Of a stretch of DNA of 64,000 bases, positions 22,365 through 29,645 are shown piece after piece. The notes beneath the pieces were generated by a model. It saw nothing but the letters and a program-made list of their open reading frames with translations. It made no database searches and was not told where the DNA came from. The stretch lies in assembly GCA_040879025.1 (NCBI GenBank), contig JBBDLF010000017.1:1-64000 (forward strand), written 5' to 3'. This DNA comes from JBBDLF01 sp040879025. Its GTDB lineage: Bacteria; Pseudomonadota; Gammaproteobacteria; Pseudomonadales; Pseudohongiellaceae. Numbering within the stretch: position 1 is the stretch's first letter; each line of letters begins with the position of its first letter. The position numbers were made by a program, and so were the translations under genes.

Positions 22365-24818
22365 TCAAAGCTCAAGGTCGACGACAAGGGGAAGGTGATC
22401 GGAAGCCTGGCGGACCAGTTCCGTATTTGGAGTGATAATTTTACTCACGCTCATGGCGCCGTCAACAAACACATGGTCAAGTCGTGCGCTGGGAAAACGC
22501 GAAGAAAATGTGGCTCGCGGCAGATGTCCGCGCAGTGACTTCTGTACATCTTTCAGGCCCCTGGACAACAGCCGGTAAACCGGCGAGAAAGGAGACAGGT
22601 TCAAATCACCACAAAGAATACAGGGCCCGTCCACTGGCCGGTTGCCCAGCCATTTCTCACCCAGAAGCGCCTCCACCTGGCGCAACCGCTCCGCCTGGCG
22701 CAAACCCAGGTGAGTGTTGATCAGATGAATCGGGCGTCCCTTGAAATCCACCTTCACCCAGATAGCCGCCCGGGGTTCCATGTCAGGCTTGCCGCCAAGC
22801 CCAGGTAACTTCTCCGCCTTTACCAACTCCATGGGGTGTTGACTTAACACGGCATTGCCGTATTTCCCCTCTCGTACTCTGAACGAGGGGTGGAAGCGAT
22901 ATTCCATCTGCAGGTATCTCGCGATGATGTGAGCCTGGTCCAGCAGGTCGGTGCGAGAACGGCCGATGTCGAGTTCCTGCAGCGCCACGACATCCGGTTC
23001 GTAACGGGCAATAATACGGGCAATACGCCACGGCGATATTTTACCGTCCATGCCAATACAGCTATGCACATTATAGGTCATGATTCTGATCGTGCCGGCG
23101 GCCCTCTCCTCCTGCTGCATTTGCTCGCCAGGCGTTTTGTGGAGAAAATCTATCGCCGCCCTGCGCAGTTCCACCGGACGTGTGTAGGTTCTGTTGGCAG
23201 GCAGCAGGGGTATATCGGCGGGGAGGAGTGCAAAAGCCCTCGTTTCGCGGCTTCCCGGGCCACCATGCGCGCCGTTTTCCTCGGCGAATGTCAGGGTTTC
23301 CTGTGATTTCCGCCAGCCACAGCACAGGAATTCACCGGAATGGACATGGTGTGTCAGCCGCGCCAGATCAAACGCGGCCTCTTCGGCGAAGGGATGATCC
23401 TTACCCAGCACCTGAACAGCATCCCGAGGCAATTCATACCTGCCTTCGATAGTCCAGACAGTCGCCCGACGAACCTGAGTCTCGCCCTCAACCGGCACAA
23501 TTTGCCGCAGCACTATCGGCACACCGGCGTCTGTCACCAGCGCGCGTGCAATTTTTTCCGCTTTTTCCTCGCCCAGGCCGGGTTTGTAGTAAAGATTAGC
23601 AAGGGGGCCCAGCGATGCGATGGAAAGGTCTGGTGTCCTCGGGGAGTTATCATGACTGCCGTCGCGAATGTGGAACAGTTCACGGCCGAACAGGCTGCCC
23701 CCCATATAACGGGCACGATGAAGCTGTACGCTCTGTTGCCCACTGGTGTGAAAGCCCAGTTCGCCCTCGTGAAAGCGGCTGATCACCTCCACAACGGCAT
23801 CGCTGAAATAGCGATTATGCAATTTGGTATAAGGAGTTACACTCTCCTGACCATGGTCGGAGTAAATCCAGATGTCATAATGCCGCGAACCCGCTCTTTG
23901 CGCCGCGTGCCAGAGCCGGGCGATGGTCCAGTCGATACCCTTCAGGGTCCAGTGAGCGAATTGCGAACCCGGCCCACGCCGATGCGACTGTTCGTCGTAA
24001 CCGAGCAGGTTGGCGTGAATGATTTTAAGTCCGCGGGCCAGATCTATCCTCACGCCAAGCGCCACCAGTTCGCGCAGCAGAATAACGATGAGTGCGCGAG
24101 TGGGTATGAACTTGAGCTCACCCATAAGATCCTTGCCTGCGGTAACACCGCGGGCAAAATCCCAGAACGCCAGGAACAGCTCAGCCACCATCAGAATCAG
24201 CGCGCGCACCAGACTGAACACATTGGCAATAATAAAGAACGCCCGTACAAATAACCGGGTCTCGCGCAACGAAGGCCCCCACCCGGCCGCGCTGGGGCAA
24301 AAATGGGGTTCGTTGGCGCCACCGGTGAAATTGTCACTGTAGGAACTGCCGCCATCCAACAGCGGCCGGTTGTGAGGATCGCTTTTGTCTTGACCCAACT
24401 GCCGGTTCAGCCACGCCTCCACCTCCAGCGCCGAACCCGGCTCGAACATGCGCACCAGGCGCCCCATACCCCGGTGATAGAAATTGAAACCTGGAACCGC
24501 CTGTTCCACTCCATAGAGCAGTGCCGCCTGATAAGCCGGTGTGGTACTGGGAACCCCCGCATACTGTTCATACAAGCGATAGTGTTCTGACTTCAGCAGA
24601 TGCGTCAGAAACGGCATTTCTCCTCTTTCCATCGCTTTTTCAAGTTCGCGGTACGACAGCCCGTCGATCTGCAGCATCAAAAGGCCGTTGGCCGTCTGCG
24701 CCGGCTCGGTTGCAGGAACCTTGAGCCAGCGCGCCAGCCATTCGCTGAGACTGAAGCGCGTGCGCAGCCGGCGCCAGCGGTTTTCCAGCCGACCTAGCAC
24801 GGGCGTTCCATATAACAA
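22365..24818 (-). CDS. Fusion of alkaline-phosphatase-superfamily phosphodiesterase and EEP-domain protein
   Basis: An 817-residue fusion. The N-terminal part (about 45-540) is a nucleotide pyrophosphatase/phosphodiesterase-like domain of the alkaline phosphatase superfamily: Asp52 in LQIDGLSY, the likely Thr nucleophile in VPSTTPAYQ, NLLGYDEQSH and IYSDHGQE supply the usual metal ligands. A hydrophobic stretch near 190-225 may be a membrane hairpin. The C-terminal part (about 570-817) is an endonuclease/exonuclease/phosphatase domain: MTYNVHSCIG, VVALQELD, NTHLGLR, CGDLNLSP and ASDHLPLV are all present. The E. coli EEP protein YbhP lies next to cardiolipin synthase ClsB, so a lipid-phosphodiester substrate is plausible. 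It is the last gene of the four-gene operon, 76 bases after the GT4 gene. Confidence 0.82.
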   Translation of the reverse strand: MLYGTPVLGRLENRWRRLRTRFSLSEWLARWLKVPATEPAQTANGLLMLQIDGLSYRELEKAMERGEMPFLTHLLKSEHYRLYEQYAGVPSTTPAYQAALLYGVEQAVPGFNFYHRGMGRLVRMFEPGSALEVEAWLNRQLGQDKSDPHNRPLLDGGSSYSDNFTGGANEPHFCPSAAGWGPSLRETRLFVRAFFIIANVFSLVRALILMVAELFLAFWDFARGVTAGKDLMGELKFIPTRALIVILLRELVALGVRIDLARGLKIIHANLLGYDEQSHRRGPGSQFAHWTLKGIDWTIARLWHAAQRAGSRHYDIWIYSDHGQESVTPYTKLHNRYFSDAVVEVISRFHEGELGFHTSGQQSVQLHRARYMGGSLFGRELFHIRDGSHDNSPRTPDLSIASLGPLANLYYKPGLGEEKAEKIARALVTDAGVPIVLRQIVPVEGETQVRRATVWTIEGRYELPRDAVQVLGKDHPFAEEAAFDLARLTHHVHSGEFLCCGWRKSQETLTFAEENGAHGGPGSRETRAFALLPADIPLLPANRTYTRPVELRRAAIDFLHKTPGEQMQQEERAAGTIRIMTYNVHSCIGMDGKISPWRIARIIARYEPDVVALQELDIGRSRTDLLDQAHIIARYLQMEYRFHPSFRVREGKYGNAVLSQHPMELVKAEKLPGLGGKPDMEPRAAIWVKVDFKGRPIHLINTHLGLRQAERLRQVEALLGEKWLGNRPVDGPCILCGDLNLSPFSPVYRLLSRGLKDVQKSLRGHLPRATFSSRFPSARLDHVFVDGAMSVSKIITPNTELVRQASDHLPLVVDLEL

Positions 24819-24894
24819 TCAGGGATTGCGTATACCAACATTGCCGGACTCAGGTTGAGCATTGAAGTTTAGTCACAGGTTCCCCAAGCTCCAG

Positions 24895-26181
24895 TCAGTG
24901 TTTCATCGGGTTGGATCTGTCCGAAAGGGATATATTGGCGGCGGCGGCGAGCCCTTCGAGAATCTCCCACTCGGCCTTGACCAGACGCATGACCCGGCGC
25001 CACTGCCGATATTCTTCAGTGCGTGGCTGAAATGGCTGGCTGCAAAGACGGTCGTAGCAGGCCAATGCCTTGTCGGCGGAACGCGACAGGGAAAATTCAT
25101 CGGCGGTACGCAAGGCGCCCTTTTTGAATCGTTCATATTCCCGTGGCGGGAGATCCGCGATGCGCGCCAGTCTGTCCGCGAAGGCAACCCGATCTTCCTG
25201 TTCCAGCATGAATCCGTTGTCTCCGTCCTGCACTACTTCCCTGACTCCGGAGGCATCGACCGCCACCACGGGAACGGCCGCGGCCATGGCTTCACTCAGC
25301 ACCATGCCCTGGGTTTCACTGCGCGAAGCAAAGGCGAAAACATTCATCGCATGATAGGCATCCGCCAGTTCCTGCTTGTTTTCCATCAGGCCCGCCAGAT
25401 GCAGGCGATCACTTAACCCGGCGGCGCTCATCACGGCAGACATCTGCTGCTCCGCCGGACCGGTACCAATAACCAGAAAGTGAGCGTTTTCCCTGCGCCG
25501 CAAAAATTCCGCCACAGCATCGGACAGAAACCCCAGATTTTTTTCGTGAGCCAGGCGGCCCAGATGACCGACGACAAAGGCGTCCCGCGGAATCCCATAG
25601 CGCTTGCGAAATGCCGCCCCGTTGCCTTGCGCATACAACTCAAGCTGAACACCGGTGGGAATGACAGTAATCGGTAGCGTCACATTGCGCTGTCGCAACA
25701 GTTCCATAATGCTTTCACTGGGCGCGATCACTTGATCGGTGAGGTTGGCATAGCGTGTCGCCAGTTCAATAACGAACTGTTTCATGCCGGTGTAGTCTCC
25801 CGGCAGGTAATGAATGTACTGTTCGTAAAGCGTGTGGTGGGTGAAAACCACCGGCAGTTCCCGGAACCGGGCCACGCGTACAGCAGTCATTCCCAGCAGA
25901 TACGGATGATGGGAATGAACGATATGAGGCCTGAACTGGTTGAGCCTTTCACGGATTATGCCGAACGGGGGCAGTGCGACAGAAAAATCGCTGCCGTTGA
26001 AGTTCAATATCGCCGGCACCCGAACCACGTCCTCCTCGTTTTCCGGCTGATCCTCAAACTCCGGGGCAACGATCAGTACGCGGTGACCCCGTTTCCGGTA
26101 TTCGGTGGTGAACGCTTCAACCGAGCGCGCGACTCCGCCCACGTGGGGCAGATAGGTATTGGTAAACATGACAATGTTCAT
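24895..26181 (-). CDS. GT4 family glycosyltransferase (glycolipid synthase-like)
   Basis: A 428-residue GT-B fold retaining glycosyltransferase. It opens MNIVMFTNTYLPHVGGVARSV, closely like the GT4 lipid glucosyltransferases that make monoglucosyl diacylglycerol, and has HSHHPYLLGMTAVRVAR near residue 88, GHLGRLAHEKNLGFL near 207 and the nucleotide-sugar site SRSETQGMVLSEAMAAAVPVV near 287, with Glu-x7-Glu spacing. It has no transmembrane segment; such enzymes bind the inner leaflet through basic helices. It is cotranscribed with a membrane protein, a glycosidase and a phosphodiesterase. A glycolipid or glycoside product is inferred from the context; the acceptor cannot be told from sequence. 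Confidence 0.82.
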   Translation of the reverse strand: MNIVMFTNTYLPHVGGVARSVEAFTTEYRKRGHRVLIVAPEFEDQPENEEDVVRVPAILNFNGSDFSVALPPFGIIRERLNQFRPHIVHSHHPYLLGMTAVRVARFRELPVVFTHHTLYEQYIHYLPGDYTGMKQFVIELATRYANLTDQVIAPSESIMELLRQRNVTLPITVIPTGVQLELYAQGNGAAFRKRYGIPRDAFVVGHLGRLAHEKNLGFLSDAVAEFLRRRENAHFLVIGTGPAEQQMSAVMSAAGLSDRLHLAGLMENKQELADAYHAMNVFAFASRSETQGMVLSEAMAAAVPVVAVDASGVREVVQDGDNGFMLEQEDRVAFADRLARIADLPPREYERFKKGALRTADEFSLSRSADKALACYDRLCSQPFQPRTEEYRQWRRVMRLVKAEWEILEGLAAAANISLSDRSNPMKH

Positions 26182-26226
26182 AGTGCTTCCTGTTGGTATG
26201 GCTCCCTTTCTACCGTTCGTTTTTCA

Positions 26227-28524
26227 TCAGTCGTTTCCCGGTTTATTCAGTTTGATTTCCACCTGATTCTGCTGCGGCTCGGCGATGACGGGCGCGTACC
26301 CAGGCAGCCGTACGTCAATTTCCGGCGCGGCATCGAACCACTCCCCTCGCCACGCCACCCGCACGGTGGCGCTGTCCTGCTCAACCGTTGTGATCGTTAC
26401 CGTCACCGCGCCGTAGGGCGTGGGTGCCGGGCCGAAATGTATGAGCTCATCGGTCTCAAGCCATCGCCGGGCAATACCCGATGCGAGAATCAGCCCGTTA
26501 TGCTTTTCACGCACAAAGCACTCACGGATCATGATCGCCCATTCGGCCGCCGCCCATCCGTGCTGACCGTCACCCATGCAGCCGCCTCCGGTGCGAGGGT
26601 GAATGGCTTCCGGCCACTGCCCGGTGGGCGAAGCCATTTCAGCCACCGATTGCATCAAACCGAAGTAGCGACCGTCTCCCGCCCGCAGCAACAACTGGGC
26701 AACATGGAGCGTCAGGTAGGCGTTGATGCCTGAATGCACCATGTCCTGAAAAAAGCCGCCGCCGACGAAACAGTTGTCGATCAGATAGTCTGCGGTGTCC
26801 ATCAGCCGGGGATCATTACTGTCGTAAAGTTGCAGAGGATACCCGGCAACCACGCAGCCGATGGCGCCCGGATCAAGGCGTCGGCTGGGCGCGGCAGGCA
26901 TGGCCGGCCGGCCGAGACGCCGCTCAGCCTGTGCCAGGCTTTCATCCACAACGGACTGATAGGCGTCCGCCTCTTCTTCAAACTCTTTTTCCAACTCCGG
27001 ATAGCCGGTCTGGCCGCATAACCGGCTTGCGGACCGCAGCCCGGCAATGCCCCAAAAATTATCCCAGTAGTAATAGTCGTTCAGACCCAGGTGTTCGGCA
27101 CTGAAGCCTGCCGGCAACAAGCCGTACAAGGCACTTTTCTTCGGATTGGCGCGCCGTTTGCGGCAGATCCAGCGAGCGCCTCGCTTGATGGCGGTGTGCC
27201 AGCCGTCCGTCGGCCGGCGTCCGGTTAATCGGCAGAATCGTTCCATAATCCACAGCACTTCACCGTTGGCGTCCCATTCACCCTGTTGGGAATGAAAATA
27301 GCCATCCAGCGCCTGGCGGCCGGGGAAACAGTTCAGCGCGCGTTCAGCCCGCTCGACAAAGCCGGTGCAAAGCAGCGCATTGACCATATAAGCGGCATCA
27401 CGAAACCAGAAACGCTTGTAGGTATACGGACCGGGAAACACATCCTCGGGTGACAACAGCACCAGCGTTCTCAGCGCGGCGTCATACAAGGTCTGGTAAA
27501 GCGGATCGGGCACAGAGAGTTGGCAACGTCCCTGTAATTCCTGACTCCAGCTCAGGTTCTGGAAGTTTTCATTGCCGATGCTGCTGCCTTGTTCCGCACC
27601 GATATCGCCCAAGGCCAGCGGCACCACGACTTCCATCCTGCGGGGTACGCCCGCCCGCACCCTGTACAGGGCGGCCGCGGTGACGAGGCCCACGCTGCAG
27701 ATGCCATGGATTGTGTCTTCCAGTTCGTTGTAATGAGTGTAGACATCACCGGCGCGGTATTCAGACAGATGATGACGTTCGGCGGGTTCGCTGAATCGAA
27801 CGTCAAATTTGTCGTCCACCACCCAGCGCCTGCGATCGCGCGACAAACCCGCCTCATGAATGAAACTGACTCCTTCAGGATTATAGGGCCGCAACAAAAT
27901 CATCAACCATCCGTCCCGGTCGCTGCGCGCCTCAATGACCGAAACCGACTCCGGTTCCCCGTCGCTGACCCGCACTGATGCCTGGTTCAGCAGTTGCATC
28001 CCTTGCGCGGTACAACGGGTAACAACCGCCAGTCCATCAATGGTATCGAGGTGCTGCGCAACTTCAGTCTGGCGGCTGGGTATCAGATTTTCTCCGTCGT
28101 CCGTCACAATCGCGGCATCCACGGACCAGCCGTCATAATGCGGTGTCAGGAGTCCGCGCGGGTCCACAACCGGCATATGGAAGCAGTCGGGATGCCCCAC
28201 AGCCGTCCAGTTGCGATAAGTGAGGTTGACATGGGTCAGCGAGAAGGCGCGTGGCACGAAGGCGTTGCTGTAAGGATTGAACTGTTCCTCAATCCAGTAA
28301 GGCCATATCCAGTCCAGATTGTGCTGTATGACACGACTGTTTATCAGTCCGCGCGCGTGGAATACCACCCCCGCCCTTAACAATTCGAGGGGTTCGGCCA
28401 CCTCTGAGGGTTCCGCGAAACGCCGCAGGCTGGCCAGCACCGGCAGCGGGTCGAGAAATCCGTGGGCGCGGGCGATATAACGTACTATGAAGCGCCAGGG
28501 CAGCCATTTCATCCAGGGCATCAT
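26227..28524 (-). CDS. Six-hairpin glycosidase, glycogen-debranching-like
   Basis: A 765-residue protein whose C-terminal half (about 320-680) resembles the (alpha/alpha)6 barrel of amylo-alpha-1,6-glucosidases and related six-hairpin enzymes: PGPYTYKRFWFRDAAYMVNAL near residue 366 is the typical aromatic/Arg-Asp entry to the active site, followed by a Gly-Glu stretch GEWDANGEVLWIMERF near 415 and GDGQHGWAAAEWAIMI near 655. The N-terminal half is beta-rich and not recognised. There is no signal peptide, so it is cytoplasmic. It overlaps the VTT gene by four bases. The glycogen cluster lacks an obvious GlgX, so this could serve as a debranching enzyme, but its operon partners suggest a glycolipid or other glycoside instead. 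Confidence 0.7.
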   Translation of the reverse strand: MMPWMKWLPWRFIVRYIARAHGFLDPLPVLASLRRFAEPSEVAEPLELLRAGVVFHARGLINSRVIQHNLDWIWPYWIEEQFNPYSNAFVPRAFSLTHVNLTYRNWTAVGHPDCFHMPVVDPRGLLTPHYDGWSVDAAIVTDDGENLIPSRQTEVAQHLDTIDGLAVVTRCTAQGMQLLNQASVRVSDGEPESVSVIEARSDRDGWLMILLRPYNPEGVSFIHEAGLSRDRRRWVVDDKFDVRFSEPAERHHLSEYRAGDVYTHYNELEDTIHGICSVGLVTAAALYRVRAGVPRRMEVVVPLALGDIGAEQGSSIGNENFQNLSWSQELQGRCQLSVPDPLYQTLYDAALRTLVLLSPEDVFPGPYTYKRFWFRDAAYMVNALLCTGFVERAERALNCFPGRQALDGYFHSQQGEWDANGEVLWIMERFCRLTGRRPTDGWHTAIKRGARWICRKRRANPKKSALYGLLPAGFSAEHLGLNDYYYWDNFWGIAGLRSASRLCGQTGYPELEKEFEEEADAYQSVVDESLAQAERRLGRPAMPAAPSRRLDPGAIGCVVAGYPLQLYDSNDPRLMDTADYLIDNCFVGGGFFQDMVHSGINAYLTLHVAQLLLRAGDGRYFGLMQSVAEMASPTGQWPEAIHPRTGGGCMGDGQHGWAAAEWAIMIRECFVREKHNGLILASGIARRWLETDELIHFGPAPTPYGAVTVTITTVEQDSATVRVAWRGEWFDAAPEIDVRLPGYAPVIAEPQQNQVEIKLNKPGND

Positions 28525-29294
28525 GACTCCTTGCCATCTTTTGACTTGTCCTGTGGTTGACCGGATTCAACCGGGGTTTGATTGCCGGCGAATTGACCCT
28601 CCATGCCGGCTTCCGCCAGCACCCGATGGGCGAGTCGGCGGAAATACAGTAGCGCGGCAACAGTGAGTACAAATCCGAGCCCGTAGAAGGTCCACTGAAC
28701 CGGCGTACGCGCCTCCACCTGCCCAAGTTCAGTCAGACTGGCGGCTATCGAGCCCACATACACATTGTGGAACGAGTACGGAATGATGCCCAGGCCGGTA
28801 CCGAGAGCGAAATCCCTGAGGCTGAAGCGGGTCAGCCCAAAAAAATAATTGGACAACTTGAACGGAAACAGCGGCACCAGCCGGGTGGCCAGTATCAGCT
28901 TCCAGCCCTCGCTGGAAGTGCGGTCGTCAATGACCTTGAGACGCGGATGGGAAAGCAGGTAGATGCCGACACGATGCGAAAACAGATAGCGGGCAATCAC
29001 AAAGGCTGTCACCGCCCCTATCGTAGTACCGATCACTACAAATAATGCGCCTTTGAACACACCGAAGACGAAACCGGCGCCCAGTGTGAAGATAACCCCC
29101 GGCAGAATCAGCACCACGGAAAGCGCCATCACCAGCACAAACAGCCACTGCATCGCCGGACTCCGGCTATTCATCCACTGCAACAAGCTCACCACCTGCA
29201 GGTGTACGTCGTAATAGACCAGCACCGCGACGATAAGAAAGAACAGTGCTATGGACATCAAGAGCAAATGGAACAGCGACAATCGCGCAAACAT
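28521..29294 (-). CDS. VTT-domain (DedA/TVP38-TMEM64-like) membrane protein
   Basis: A 257-residue inner-membrane protein with about six hydrophobic segments. The VTT core has VLILPGVIFTLGAGFVFGVFKG and the following GTTIGAVTAFVIARYLF, then LATRLVPLFPFKLSNYFFGLTRFSLRDF, the conserved re-entrant loop with Arg and Pro. VTT proteins include phospholipid scramblases and the DedA/PetA lipid-carrier and phosphatidylethanolamine flippases. The frame is open to a TTG at 29354, but that position is where transcription is predicted to start; ATG 29294, just before FARLSLFHLLLMSIALFF, is preferred. It is the first gene of the four-gene operon, behind an imperfect FNR-type palindrome. Confidence 0.83.
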   Translation of the reverse strand: MFARLSLFHLLLMSIALFFLIVAVLVYYDVHLQVVSLLQWMNSRSPAMQWLFVLVMALSVVLILPGVIFTLGAGFVFGVFKGALFVVIGTTIGAVTAFVIARYLFSHRVGIYLLSHPRLKVIDDRTSSEGWKLILATRLVPLFPFKLSNYFFGLTRFSLRDFALGTGLGIIPYSFHNVYVGSIAASLTELGQVEARTPVQWTFYGLGFVLTVAALLYFRRLAHRVLAEAGMEGQFAGNQTPVESGQPQDKSKDGKES

Positions 29295-29390
29295 GAGACA
29301 TCCGGGCGGGTTGCTGCGGTGAATTGACTGATCCGCGGCCCTTGAGAGTAACAATTCCCTGTAGTAGAACCCAACCGCTGTTTCAACCTA

Positions 29391-29404
29391 TTGACTTGAG
29401 ACAA
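29391..29404. promoter_or_regulatory. Imperfect FNR-type palindrome upstream of the VTT operon
   Basis: TTGACTTGAGACAA differs from TTGAC-N4-GTCAA at one base. On the minus strand TACTAC (29361-29366) would put the site centre near -43 and leave a 60-base leader before ATG 29294. It is weaker than the three perfect sites. The gap 29295-29645 holds this site, the operator-like repeat and promoter listed next, and no gene that I can see. Confidence 0.4.
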
Positions 29405-29471
29405 CTCCGGACAGAATCCCCGGGCTCCAGATTGACTTGTCGGCCAAAAACCCGGGGAACCAATTAACGAA

Positions 29472-29494
29472 ATTAGCTGCGTGGATCAGCTAAT
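29472..29494. promoter_or_regulatory. Operator-like inverted repeat before the TonB receptor promoter
   Basis: ATTAGCTG and CAGCTAAT, perfect inverted arms separated by seven bases, end two bases before the -35 hexamer at 29497. The symmetry and position suit a repressor or activator dimer specific to the receptor gene; no cognate regulator gene is adjacent. Confidence 0.45.
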
Positions 29495-29496
29495 GG

Positions 29497-29526
29497 TTGC
29501 AGTGGTCTGAAATACTGCCCTATACT
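29497..29526 (+). promoter_or_regulatory. Sigma70-type promoter for the large TonB-dependent receptor
   Basis: TTGCAG (29497-29502) and TATACT (29521-29526) are separated by 18 bases. The predicted start near 29533 leaves a leader of about 110 bases containing a small hairpin (ATTTGG...CCAAAT) and the ribosome-binding site AAGGGGG before the ATG. Confidence 0.55.
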
Positions 29527-29645
29527 CGGTCAACTTCCGGCCAATCTTCACTTGGCGCGGTCAGGGTCGACCCCCCGGCGAATATTTGGTTGTTAGCCAA
29601 ATAACAAAAGCATCAGCTTAGAATTACTATAATAAGGGGGCAGAA

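Noticed and set aside
29625..29645. TATAAT immediately before the TonB receptor start as its promoter
   Set aside because: Transcription from it would start a few bases before the ATG and remove the clear AAGGGGG ribosome-binding site; the promoter at 29497-29526 is better.
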